Source: Arcuatula senhousia (Eukaryota > Mollusca > Bivalvia > Mytilida > Mytilidae). From it: a stretch of 64,000 nucleotides of DNA. The stretch is from NCBI GenBank assembly GCA_963971305.1, contig OZ020308.1, positions 16,773,092 to 16,837,091 on the forward strand, given 5' to 3'. Below the pieces are notes generated by a model, which saw nothing but the letters and a program-made list of their open reading frames with translations, ran no database searches and was not told the DNA's origin. Both the position numbers and the translations under genes were made by a program. Shown here one piece after another: positions 49,158 through 59,927 of the stretch (within the stretch, counting starts at the first letter, position 1; the number at the start of each line of letters is the position of its first letter).

Positions 49158-50336
49158 ATGAATTCTAGGAAACCAGTCTGGTCATCAAATACAAGGACTA
49201 CAGCAGCAGGTCGAAATCCCAGATCTCCTACATCTCCAACCCTGCCTGATGCTACAAGACAGGTTGGCAGGGGACCAGTCCCAAAACCCGTACCAGGAGA
49301 TGGAGCTAAAGCTAGGAAGGTCTCTGATGACAGTTCAAGTTCAGTAAGGTCATCATCCAGTTCCATAGATAACACAGAACTTCACATCTCTGAAGATAAA
49401 GTCACAGCCCCTAAAAAGAAAACATTCCAAAACATTGAGTCCAAGCAAAAGGTTACAGATTCTGAGGACAAATCTTCAGCTTTCCTCATAAAGAAAAGAA
49501 ACAGTCTAAGAAAAACTGAAGGACCTGAACGTTCAAACATTCCTAGAAAGTCCAATAGTTTTAGGACAGAAGATTTAAGCATTGGTGAAAAATTCAGAAC
49601 TGCAGCTCAATTACGCAAAACTAGCATTGAGAGTGATTCTCATAGTGCTGTGTCCTTTCCTAGAAAACCAAGTGTTGGAGCTCAGCCAAAAACAGAAACT
49701 CAAACTGTAACTTCCCAATTAAGGAAAACAAGTTTGAAAAACGGTGCAAAAGAACAATCCAAAGCTACACCAGTATCAAGTGACAGTAGCTCAACTAAGC
49801 ATCATTCAAATGGTGTGACTAATGATAAAAGCTCAAAGACAGCTAGGATAGATAGTTCCAATGCTGTGGTGAAAGAGGAAAACAATTCAGACCTATCAAA
49901 AAATGTTGTTGACTCCAGTAAAGAAAGTGCAAATGAAAATAAATTTCATGAAGCTGTCAAGGAATTTAAAACACATGAACCGAAAGATATCAGCAGTGGA
50001 TCCAAAGCTGTCATCTCCAGTGCAGAACTCATTAACCAATCTAAATCACATGAACCAGAAGAAATTGTCAATGAATCAAAAGCACATGAAGTGGTAGAAA
50101 TCGTCAATGAAGCCAGAATCGTCAGTGAAGGCTTTGACTCAGCCAGACAAGCAGTCAATGGAGAAAGGAAATCTGATAATCCAACAGTGAGTCATGCTTC
50201 TTCTAATGTTATTGATAGTAAAAGTGTTGATTTTCAGAGATCCACCATGAACGATCAATCTAGTGATCTTCCGTCACCTATTGAGGCTACTGGGATACAT
50301 TCGTGTCTCCACGACAGACCTAAAATTTTTACACAG
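49158..50336 (+). CDS. Septin alternative first coding exon B (long Ser-rich, RKxS-repeat N-terminus)
   Basis: An ATG with G at -3 opens 393 codons that end at ACACAG|GTTCGT in phase 0. The frame stays open only ten more codons. The segment is disordered: Arg/Pro/Ser-rich at the start, then SSSSVRSSSSS. Basic-Ser motifs follow (IPRKSNS, LRKTSI, PRKPSV, LRKTSL) that fit basophilic kinase sites such as PKA. A Glu-rich stretch then shows internal near-repeats (SHEPEEIVNESKA, AHEVVEIVNEARI). It ends DRPKIFTQ, joining in frame to [12 protein letters not shown] of the 61792 exon. The donor GTTCGT is not ideal. A stronger GTGAGT donor, also phase 0, lies within the exon after NPT near 50187 and may be used instead. 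No folded domain is visible. Assignment to septin is by strand, phase and position. Confidence 0.65.
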
Positions 50337-51211
50337 GTTCGTCTTTTAATTTTTAAAATCAAATAATTTTTTTTCGAATTTTAAAATAGTTTAATTTTAT
50401 GGTGTAAATGAAGGCGCTGTGTTTTCTTAGATCAATATTATGTAATGTTATTAAAGAACAAAGAGACTATGATTCATGTGTCTGGTCATTAATACTTTAT
50501 TAAGTCGAGACTTTTTCCGTTTGTTGAGTTTATTCAATATTAGAAATTTTATCATATTTGATAATCCAGTGCGTAGTAATGTTTAGGTTCCGAAGTTATT
50601 AACATGTTTAAGGCATTCTTTGCAACATTTTGAATGATGTTATTAAATGAAAGATTAGCATTTCTTTTAAAAGATAAAAGTTTTACATTCATGATACATG
50701 TATGGACATAATAATTTTTCATTCCATTGAAGTATACTTTCACAGAGTTGTCGTGCAGTCTCGTGTGCAGTACAAATTTAATACTGTTTACATATATAAA
50801 GAACCGGAAATCCATTAGAGGTGTACATGTTTGTTTTCTTTAGAATTCAGAATTATAGTGATACCTATTAATTGGTCAACTTTGCTCAGGTTTCTACAAA
50901 ATTACTGGGTTACAAAGATTTTATCTTTTGTTCAGTAACCTGATACAGAGATGTTTTAAAGTTTAAAAGTCAATGTCAAATTTAACAGTTGTTTGTGTTT
51001 CTCACTATCAAAACTATGGGTAGGAACTATTTACCCTCCCAGATCACCTGATGTCATTTGTTTATATGCCAGGAGAGTCACCTTAGATCACTTTTCATTT
51101 AGGTCTGAATTAGGATAGCTTGTGTTCTTTGTGTTGAATTCAAGATTTGAATGCCGCTTTATATAATGGTTCTTTTGCTTCGCTTTGTTAACTGCATTAT
51201 TTAAGGTTTTT
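50337..51211 (+). other. Septin intron, no feature
   Basis: AT-rich intron. The 87-codon minus-strand ORF has no recognisable domain. Confidence 0.4.
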
Positions 51212-52389
51212 AGCTCACCTGGCCAAAGGCCATGTGAGCTATTGCCATCACTTGGCGTCCGTCGTCGTCGTCCGTCGTCGTCGTCGTCGTTAACTTTTCT
51301 TCAAACTTCTTCTCCTCTGAAACGGCTGAACAGATTCGAACCAAATTTGGTCTGATGGTACCTTAGGGTATCCCCCACAGAACTGATGTTGGGATTTTTG
51401 ATTCGTCGAAAAACATGGCCGCCGTTGCTAAAAATAGACCAGGGGGGTCAGACTACTGTTTTTGGCTTGTAAATCAAAAAGTATAAGAGATAGATGAAAT
51501 CTGATGCCACCCTACTGCTTCCGCATCAAAAGCTCTACAAAAGTCTCCATTTGGTCCAAGTTGTCAGATGATCCCTTATAGGGGTTACAGCCCCTTAAAG
51601 GTGAAAAATAATGTTTTTTTCATATTTTTGCCCTATAGTATGAAAACTATTGCAGATAGAGAAAAGCTGTTGCTTGCTTAAATGTTCAGCTCGTTTAGCT
51701 GTACAAAAGTCTCCATAGGGTTGAAGTTGTCAGATGAACCCTTATAGGGGTTACGGCCCCTGAAATAATGTTTTTTCATGTTTTTGGCCTATTGAATGAA
51801 AACTATTGCAGATAGAGAGAAGCTGTTGCTTGCTTAAATGTTCAGCTCAATTAGCTCTACAAAAGTCTCCTTAGGGTCGAAGTTGTCAGATGACCCCTTA
51901 TAGGGGTCACGGCCCCTAAAATAATGTTTTTTCATTTTTTTGGCCTATAGAAAGAAAACTATTGCAGATAGAGAAAAGCTGTTGCTTGCTTAAATGTTCA
52001 GCTCATTTAGCTCTACAAAAGTCTCCATAGGATCAAAGTAGTCTGATGACCCTTAACAGGGCTTACGGCCCCTAAAATAATGGTTTTTCGTGTTTTTGGC
52101 CTATAGAATGAAACTATAGCAGATAGAGAAAAGCTGTTGCTTGCTTAAATGTTCAGCGCATAAAGCTCTACAAAAGTCTCCATAGGGTTGAAGTTGTCAG
52201 ATGACCCCTTACAGGGGTTACGGCCCCTAAAATAACGGTTTTTCGTGTTTTTGGCCTATAGAATGAAAACTATAGTAGATAAAGAAAAAACTGTTGCTTG
52301 CTTAAATGTTCAGCTCATTTAGCTCTACAAAATATAGGGTTGACATCAAGACCAGGTGAGCGATTTAGGCTCCTGGGAGCCTCTTGTTA
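51212..52389 (+). mobile_element. AGCTCACCTG-family copy, complete, with 156-bp internal units
   Basis: The left end AGCTCACCTGGCC and the right CAGGTGAGCGATTTAGG are inverted. The right end closes with GGCTCCTGGGAGCCTC, a palindrome. After the left block comes a GTCGTCGTCCGTCG tract. The interior has tandem units of about 156 bp: AGCTGTTGCTTGCTTAAATG begins near 51665, 51821, 51977 and 52132. There is no ORF. It is the best-preserved copy in the window and the reference for the other three. Confidence 0.8.
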
Positions 52390-53439
52390 AGATTATAAAG
52401 TGATTTGAAATACACCCACTCAGTAGAAAAGGGGCTATATTGCAATCAGCATGTCTGTCTGTCTTTCCAGAACCAACTTTTGTAACAAATTGTTGACTAT
52501 TATCCAAAGGATTGATATCAAGAGTGTTACGCACCTATTAGAATTTGTCATCTACTTCCTGTTTTCTGAGCAGACTTAGGCTGTTGAAGAGTCAAAAAAG
52601 GAAAATTTTTTATAACTGATTTCTTACCTTCTACTAAAGGGATTGATTTTCAAATTTGGTACACAGCACAGCATGTAAATTTGTTTGGTGCCTGTCTTTC
52701 CAGGTTAGTCATCTTTTTCCCCCACTTAAGCTGTTTGAAGTGTCAATGATGGATACAATTTTGTAACATTTTTCTCGGCTGTTTCAAATTTGGTACACAG
52801 CTAAAGCTTGTAAAGTTGATCATCCTCTTCCTGTTTTATAAATGATATTATGCTTAGCACAATTAAGTGCAACCCTTTGTTAAACCTGTTTGATGTAAAC
52901 ACTTAAATTAAGACCTTATCTTATGATTTAGAATAAACTAAGATCTTTAAACCCTGAAATTTATTCCATTGAATTTGCATTTGAAGACTAACTCTGAGTG
53001 GAATAGGGATGTTCATTAAGATTCTAAAAACTTATTTTAATCTATAAATTTTATTTTATATTCCTTTCTTTTATTTTATTCTGACTCATGTGATGAATTT
53101 TAAACCACGTTGCATCTGATTAGAATAATCTACCGGGTGATATACTGAGACATATAAGATGTGAAATTAAATCTGAATCTTCACAATACATTACATAACC
53201 TTTGGTGGGTATCTGTGTGGTCCTTATTATAATATGGGTGTCTATTGGTAAGGTTAGGTCATCTATAATAGTATTTGCTTTCCTTGACACGACAATGCAT
53301 TTTTGTGCAGCTGCTGGCTGTTTTCTATTGCACATTTAATAACGGACATACATGTAATGTTTGAATGATGGTTTGTCATGAAGTTTTATTGGACTTTTCA
53401 TTATTACTGTAAATGTTTTCAAATAATCAGTCTAATGAA
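52390..53439 (+). other. Septin intron with a weak internal repeat
   Basis: No exon. Phrases of the type TTCAAATTTGGTACACAGC recur near 52655 and 52785, so an old repeat with units of about 130 bp may be present. Confidence 0.4.
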
Positions 53440-53565
53440 GGGTTGTGTGTTATATGCACCAGATTGCTTTGGGCCTCTTCAATTTTTTTTTTCATATTCA
53501 TCGCCTCTTAATAACCTATATAGCGATGCATGGGCGTAAAACACCAACTCACTCACTTATATTTA
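53440..53565 (+). mobile_element. Retroposon 3'-tail remnant with ACTC repeats
   Basis: The block GCATGGGCGTAAAACACCAAC is followed by TCACTCACTT. A GCGTAAAACNCCAA block with an (ACTC)n tail is, from memory, a frequent 3' end of bivalve LINE/SINE elements. The body of the element is not recognisable. Confidence 0.45.
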
Positions 53566-53570
53566 CTGAA

Positions 53571-53910
53571 ACTGGTTCTATTGGAAATAGAAAATAATGA
53601 GATGTGGAAAAAGTGTACGTGACACAGCCCCCAATTAAGCGGCAATTTAGAAAAAACACAATGGACAACCGCCAGCAGCCTTCAACGAGGCCATTTGGCA
53701 CTGCACACGGTTCTGCAATTGGCCCATGGTCTAAATAAAATGTATATAATTCAAATCCAGTCCTGAAATAGTCACAGATAGACCCCCTTCTTAAACAAGG
53801 AACATTAAACATCAAAAAGACAAGTACAAACGAAAGTTTCCTGGCTTAGGACAGGAACATATAATATGTGGCGGGGTTAAACTAGTTTTTTGGGCCCAAC
53901 CTTCCCCCTA
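53571..53910. repeat. Dispersed-repeat fragment
   Basis: A GC-richer patch contains CTTCAACGAGGCCATTTGGC, CTTAGGACAGGAACATATAA and TGTGGCGGGGTTAAACTAG. I associate these phrases with a common mussel repeat, but only from memory. The two minus-strand ORFs (88 and 68 codons) show no domain. Ends and class are unknown. Confidence 0.4.
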
Positions 53911-54247
53911 TCAATATTCCTAGACAAAGCACAACAACTAAACACACAATAAAAATCTAATCTCCACTTACAAAATGTAGAACACTCCCTGTTACTGACA
54001 GCTACATGTAGCAGAGAATCATCAATATCTTCTGAGAATAGCTGAGAATCATCAATATCAAGAATATCAATGAAAATCTTCATTTCAGAAATAAAACAAG
54101 TTTACCAAACATTTTCTGTTTTTATCATTTTGGTCTTTTAAATCTTTGAAATGGTTGAAGACCCCCCTTATTTTCCTTCATGTTTGTGCAACATTTGCTT
54201 CCTTTTAAAAAAAACTTTTTCTGCATTTTGGGTTCTTTTAACCATAC

Positions 54248-54471
54248 AAATACAAATGACAACAAAGTTCCAGACAATAAATTTTGCTACGCCTGACGCG
54301 CGTTTCGTCTATTCAAGACTCATCAGAGGCGCTCTACCAAAAATATTGAAAATGCCAAACACTGTATGAATATGAAGAGCATAGAACAGTATAACCAAAA
54401 ATACCAAACTGGGGAACCAAATTATTACTAAGATATTCAACCTATGTCTGGGGTAGGAAGAACCTTAGGGT
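54248..54471 (-). repeat. Single truncated copy of the 358-bp hammerhead unit, antisense to the septin gene
   Basis: On the minus strand this runs from ACCCTAAGGTTCTTCC through the hammerhead to GTCATTTGTATTT, 224 bp of the 358-bp unit. The part of the unit with the AACACACGTGAAGG and CCGCTCCGGCACC blocks is absent. The few differences from the array include TTGAAT for TCGAAT in stem-loop II and ATTG for AATG after the ribozyme. Its downstream end falls at nearly the same unit position (CATTTGTATTT) as the right end of the array at 15218. Confidence 0.9.
54289..54332 (-). ncRNA. Hammerhead ribozyme core, isolated intronic copy
   Basis: All elements are intact on the minus strand: GCGCCT (54332-54327), CTGATGA (54326-54320), GTCT-TGAAT-AGAC (54319-54307), GAAA, the palindromic ACGCGCGT (54303-54296), C17 at 54295, and AGGCGT (54294-54289). 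The only core-region change from the array is one base in the stem II loop. Because it is antisense, it would not cleave the septin pre-mRNA. It could act only in a minus-strand transcript. Confidence 0.85.
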
Positions 54472-56793
54472 GAACTTTAATAGAAGTAAATGTACTATAC
54501 AATATCCAAGAAAAATTATGATTAATTTTTATTGGTACTTGAAATGTTTCATAGTTTTAAATAATATTCATAAAAATTGACAAAGGTCTTCTTAAATGGA
54601 GAGAAAAACATAAAAATGAATCATAAAGTGTCATAGACTTTTTATTTATGTGTGTTTCATTAATATAAGTGTCTTCTTCTGCATAAATTAAAAACATTGC
54701 ATTGAAAAAAAAAAGGATTTTACAGCACATGAAACCAATGATATTTTTCCAAAAAAAGTGGAAGTAATATATGCATCAGGAGAACTCTTTTACATATGTA
54801 GTGATTATATTGTCTTGAGGAGACCATGCATACATCAAAACATTTCTTATTGAAGAAACAGATCCTGCACAGACATTATCCCCCACAGGCCACAGGTCTA
54901 TATTAGCTCATACCCCTGCCTGCCCCAAATTAGCATTGTCTCCCGCCTACCCTAACATTGCGCAGGATCAAGTGTATTGACCTGTCAGAAATGCAGAAAT
55001 GTTATTTGAACATCTGTAGCATGTATTTCAATTTTCTTATCTTGCCATCCTAACCCACCTTCCCATGTCCTCCCCCCCTTAAAGAAAAGAAGATTCAATG
55101 TTATGACTCGTCAGAAATGTCATTATCTCAAGGACATTAATATCTGTCATCATCTGAACATCTGTAGTAAGAATTCCTTATCTATCAAGAATGTCTAAGT
55201 GTATACCATTTCTACACAGAGATAAACTTCCTGCTTATCTGGGGTGTGGATATTGGCAAAAAAATAATATTGAGATATTTGTTGGAGTTCACATGGAATA
55301 TTAATCAATAGTTTGTTTGGATTAACATTTTGTGTATTGGTTCTCAGTGTGTTTTCACCATGGAAGAGTTGGTAAGAGTTTTTTTTTCTCATTTACATTT
55401 TATGATGGAATGATGTGTATTGATATATCATAATTTTGCAGATGATGATGATGCATCACTCAAATATTTTGCCAACTTTTCTTACTACTGTTTGCTTGCT
55501 CAGCAATTAGATGCATTAAATTTTATTAATGTCAAAAACAAAGTATATGGGAAAAGTTCTTGTGTTAAAATGTTTATTTTTCCGGCTTCTTTTGATCAAA
55601 GAAAAACAAAAACAAAAACAGTAAAAGGTGTGGTGTGTTTTGCACCTGATGGAGGGAACAGATGCCAAGATTTGGGGGTTTTCTGGCATATTTGTTCATG
55701 AATTCTTCTCTCCACAATAAGTAATATTGTCTCATGTATATTTATTTACATAGATTTGATTAACCTTCAACATGCCTTATGTAAACAAGATAAGACTTTG
55801 AGAACCACTTTAAACTAATGACTGTACTTAACTCTGCCCATTAACAACTTGCACAACATGCAGTTTTTGACATGTATCAAGTGTTGGGAACACCTGTAGC
55901 TTGTAATTACATTATAAAGGTGATATATTAGGAGAAAGGTGTTTTATAACACAGGTTTATTCTGTATGAGAGAGATAAGTTATAAAGGGTGGTATTTGTT
56001 ATTCTTAAGACATTGGATTATGTAATATAATTTTTGAAGTTAAAAAGTCTGTAATTTTGCATTTTGATTTTTTTTCCCTTGGCTGTTGTATTGCAGACTT
56101 TAAGCAAACAGGTGGAGCATTATTGGCATCTGTCAAAATGAAGCTAAGATTTCATTCGTACAGTCCAAAAGGTAGTCTTCTCCATCTTATCACAGGCTGG
56201 GTTCAGGGCCTGTGCCAACAGTAGGCTGAAAATTTGAAGGAAAAAACCCTAAGTACATTAGGTTTATAACTTGATCACCTCACAAGTAATAGCAATTTAG
56301 TTTGCTATACTCCTAAAAAAAATGCCAAAGATTAGCTTTAAGCTATAGAGGAATCCTACTTATTCTGCATTTATATTGAATACTTTCTATCTTTTCTTTC
56401 TGTTTCTTGAATCTTCTTCTTTATTTTATTTTGTTGGCATGTGTTGCTTATAATTTGCTATTTCTTGTTTTAAAGATCCAATACGTTTTCACATCATATT
56501 GGCAGTGTTACAACTTGGCTTCTAAGAGAGAACCTTTGTTCTGTATTTCAAACTTTCTGAAGAAACAAAATAATTTGTTGCAAAAAAAGATTCAATCACT
56601 TGCTTTGTCAGTCAATTACTAATAATCAGTTATAACACAGCATTTCCAACTTCTTTGAAAACCTCTGATCAAATTGAAATTAAAAGATACTTGAAATGTG
56701 GAAATAGTTCCTTTGTGTTATCTTCCTCATACATAAAGAAAATATCTAGTGGGTGGGAAGAGAGACTGTAGTGAGGGCAAGGGAGGGGGGGGG
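54472..56793 (+). other. Septin intron; possible starter exon inside
   Basis: Apart from the four-codon candidate exon at 55360, no exon or repeat boundary is seen. The ORF at 55420-55701 has no recognisable domain, and its Met lies in AT-rich sequence without a good context. Confidence 0.4.
55360..55371 (+). CDS. Candidate four-codon starter exon (MEEL) of a short septin isoform
   Basis: CACCATGG, a full Kozak context, starts the codons ATG GAA GAG TTG, followed at once by GTAAGAG, a strong splice donor. It ends in phase 0, as required by the exon at 61792, and would give a short septin starting MEEL followed by FTCPEQPG. Most SEPTIN2-group proteins have short N-termini, so such an isoform is expected. 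The evidence is only local signals and phase, and chance occurrence is possible. Confidence 0.4.
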
Positions 56794-58218
56794 CATAGGT
56801 GTTAACCTTTTGGGACTCCAATGAGGGAGATCTCCCTGAAACCAGTTTTAATTTCAGGGAGATTTTGCGTAGCGACATTTTTGTCTTAAAAATTGTGCAT
56901 ATATGAATAAAACCATGCTTATTCCCAGGCACTGATATTGTGTATTATCACCTGTAATCATAAACATCTAATATATTTTCTTTTGGTTCAGAGAATCATA
57001 CTTGAATTTGATTGTAAATTCATTTCATTCAGCTGCAGACTCTACTTAGAGTAAATTAGCTTTTCTTTTTCTAAAAAATAGGTATTTAAGGCAAAGTCTT
57101 TGGGTAAATTTGAATTCAAATAAAGCACAGCAAATTCAAAGGTGTTAAAAATGTTCATATGATCAAACTTATAGCCAAAATCCTTCTTTTTGTGCACTTT
57201 TGTTCCATTTCTTAAAAGTGATAAATAGTTTCCATAAAGAAAGGGAAGTAATTTTGGTAATTGTTTCATTATTCCTAGTTTCTATCCCCCTTACTCCGGT
57301 CTCCCTATTTAGCGACAAGAAGCGTCAAGAGCCGACAAGAAGCGTCAAGAACCGACAAGAAGCGTCAAGAAGCGACAAGAAAGTTTAATTACCGACAAGA
57401 ATTATTAAAAAGTTAAATATTAAGTTGAGCATTAAAATAAAACAAATCAAATGCATAAAAAAACGAAAAAGGTTTTTTTTTTAATGCGGGTTTCCTATAA
57501 ACTGAGACAATAACTATAAATAATTTTCTCAGCTATAAATAAAAACAATATTAAACACGAACAAATAAATAAAAATTTTTGGTAGAAAACTTTCATTTTT
57601 TTCATTAAATAATCATAAATAACATCAAGTTATGATTTAAGTAAGAAATTTCTTTCTTTTATAAATTCCCAGCAACTGTTTAGTAATAAAGATAGATGTA
57701 CGCTAATTACTAATCAAGAAAGTGGTCATATGATTGATTGGTTCCACGCGCCGTTAATGATCATTTATGACCCTGTAATCATATTAAATTATTTTACAAA
57801 TAGCAACCAACATTATTAACGGCACGCTTATTGATTGTTTTGATTATTCCTTTTGAAGAACCGCGAAGTTTATATCACGGTAAAACAACAAACTTGAGTA
57901 TAATATAGGATAAAAGATTATTAGAAATGAAAAAAAATCTTTTGAAGATTGTTTCTGTTGTTTTTAAAAAGCGTTCAATGTTTTGCATATTTTTATAACA
58001 TTTCTCTAATTTTACTTTTATCTTGGATTAATCATTTGTTTATTCTTTGCATGATTTGAGTACTTTTAAAGAAGTTTCATTGGTTTAAGGAGAAAAACCA
58101 ATGACGATAGACTTCGTGTTTCTAATTTTCTTTATAAGATTTGGTTTTATCAACTTTGAGGATTCTTGCATTTTTCGTGATAGAATCTGTGTGTCTTTGT
58201 GTCTTTTTCAATAAAATT

Positions 58219-58411
58219 TCTCTTTGGGCAAGAGAAAGTGTTACGTTATTAGCACGGTGTTTCTTGTATCAGCCCATACTAGTTACACAAGCTATATTTT
58301 CTCCTTGGGCAAGAGAAAAGAAATATATTCTCCTTGGACAAGAGAATATCAACAAAATTGATTCTCCTTTGGCAAGAGAAACAAAATTATATTCTCCTTG
58401 GGCAAGAGAAT
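58219..58411. repeat. Five near-palindromic TTCTCCTTGGGCAAGAGAA sites
   Basis: Copies with small changes lie at about 58219-58238, 58298-58318, 58328-58346, 58362-58380 and 58391-58410, spaced about 30-80 bp. TTCTC...TTG pairs with CAA...GAGAA in each. They stand just before the PHD-finger ORF and could be protein-binding sites or hairpin repeats. No function is shown. Confidence 0.65.
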
Positions 58412-58423
58412 AAAAAATACCAA

Positions 58424-58621
58424 ATGTACCCTTGTGGTACATGCAATAAAAATTGCACACGTTCGTGTGTATATTGTGAGAAATGTGAAACATGGTTTCA
58501 CAGCAGATGCCAGAATCTGAACAAAGATCAATTTACAATACTTAATGAAAGTAAAAATGTGACTATATATGCATTGAATGTTGCAAAACAGCAAATGAGT
58601 TTGACTATGCTTTATCATTAA
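58424..58621 (+). pseudogene. PHD-finger remnant carried by the transposon
   Basis: From the ATG at 58424, residues 2-30 contain CGTC, CVYCEKC and WFHSRC, the first part of a PHD-type C4HC3 zinc finger, followed by the usual N-x-D-Q hinge (NLNKDQF). Where the final C-x2-C pair is expected (after TIYAL) there are no cysteines. The frame ends soon after at 58621. PHD fingers fused to recombinase or transposase-like proteins are known in invertebrate mobile elements, but none is identifiable here. Confidence 0.6.
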
Positions 58622-58695
58622 GGCATTAGTCAAGGCTATAAAGTCTAGTTTTCCTGATTCAGAGTTAACTCTATGCACTAGACATTTGAGCGAAA

Positions 58696-58935
58696 ATGTG
58701 GCATTTACGTTGTAAAGTTGGTGTGAATGACCACCAGGCAAAATATTATCAGAAATGTTTGGTGACAATGGTCTTATATATAGAACATGACACAACTGTT
58801 GACTTTACCACAGTCACAGAAATTGAACGCAAATATGGTACTATGTTTGTTGGATATTTAACAAACAAAGTCATCCCAACTATCAGGGATTATGTGCACA
58901 AGGCACGCAAAAATGACTCAAGAATTCCTTTGTAA
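58696..58935 (+). pseudogene. Unrecognised 79-codon ORF in the transposon
   Basis: The product has charged, helical-looking segments (TVTEIERKYGTMFVGYL, then IPTIRDYVHKARKND) and seems denser in real-protein composition than chance AT-rich ORFs. It follows the PHD remnant on the same strand after about 75 bp in another frame, so it may be the decayed C-terminal part of the same protein. I do not recognise the family. Confidence 0.4.
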
Positions 58936-59927
58936 ATATACAGGTCTATGTCACACACCAAGATAAAATAAACCTGAATAAAATACAAGTTATTTACAAT
59001 CCTACCAGACATTAAATTAATCTTATTAACTATCATAATTTTTAAATTTAATAAAAATATTTATTTTTTGACTTTTTGTCTATAGAAATCTTCCTTGTGG
59101 TTAAAAAAAATCTTTCTTGTCGGTTCTTGACGCTTCTTGTCGCTTCTTGTCGGTTCTTGACGCTTCTTGTCGGTTCTTGTCGGTTCTTGACGCTTCTTGT
59201 CGGTTCTTGACGCTTCTTGTCGCTAAATAGTGAGACCCCCCTTACTCTGTTACCCCTGATCTATAATTTTTCAATGGAGATCGTAATTTTTAACACTCTC
59301 TGTATTCATTCAAAGTGTGGAAGCAATAAATATGTCACCCAGCAGATATAATGGGATTAAATTTCAACTCATTTATTGTTCTCAACTCACTAATTAACAC
59401 TTTTTCGTGTGTTTTGATAACACTGACAGGTAAACAATAGGACAGATTATCAATTTTCAATCAGCTGATTGAGTAAATTCGTTTGTTGTTTCTTAAACTT
59501 GTAAAAAAAGAAAGGAAAGAATGATTTTGGGACAAAAAATTTAAATACGGGAGATTATGCGGGAGGGTATTAAAAGTCGGGAGTTAAGTGTCTCCCGCTC
59601 GGGAGTAATTTATTTCTCGGGAGATAGCTTAAATTTTCGGGAGGCTCCCGCAGGATTCGGGAGGGTTAACACCTATGGGGGGGGGGGGGGGTCAGGTAAT
59701 TATAGGTTTTGGGGTGTGATGATATCCTCACATGAAAACTTATGTTAACAATTATTTAAAATCATATCTTTTAAATTTATATTTTCTTCTATGAAGTTAT
59801 GTTGTTCATTAATCTGATAGTTATACAAACCAAATAGGTTAAAGAACTTCAGTGTGCAAAATTGGTGGTAGACCTATAGCCCCTGGCTATGAAAAATACC
59901 GTCGGGCTATGTAGAATTTTAATTATT

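Larger units (their letters stand above)
57297..59237. mobile_element. Mutator-like or foldback element with 10-bp-phased TIR arrays
   Basis: CCCCTTACTC occurs at 57287-57296 and again at 59238-59247, a 10-bp target-site duplication. The ends GGTCTCCCTATTTAGCGAC and, in complement, GGTCTCACTATTTAGCGAC match apart from one base. Inside each end lies an array of 10-bp words alternating GCGACAAGAA and GCGTCAAGAA/CCGACAAGAA: 7 units at 57312-57381 and 11 inverted units at 59114-59223. A TSD of 9-11 bp suggests the Mutator superfamily. The interior carries PHD-finger remnants but no transposase. Confidence 0.8.
56794..59677. mobile_element. Outer element with CATAGGTGTTAACC ends inside a G tract
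   Basis: CATAGGTGTTAACC (56794-56807) and GGTTAACACCTATG (59664-59677) are perfect 14-bp inverted repeats. Both flanks are poly-G on the + strand, so any target-site duplication is made of G. A hairpin CTCCCTGAAA/TTTCAGGGAG lies just inside the left end, and GGGAG-rich blocks lie inside the right end. Removing the nested 1.94-kb element and one 10-bp duplication leaves about 930 bp without an ORF of note. Confidence 0.7.

Noticed and set aside
35614..49158. Splicing of the 35075 exon onto the 49158 exon
   Set aside because: An acceptor at 49140 would read into a TGA within seven codons in phase 0, and no pyrimidine tract is present. A phase-0 AG exists only inside the exon near 49263.
55420..55701. 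93-codon ORF as a septin or separate exon
   Set aside because: It shows no domain, no acceptor or donor in a useful phase, and base composition like the surrounding intron.
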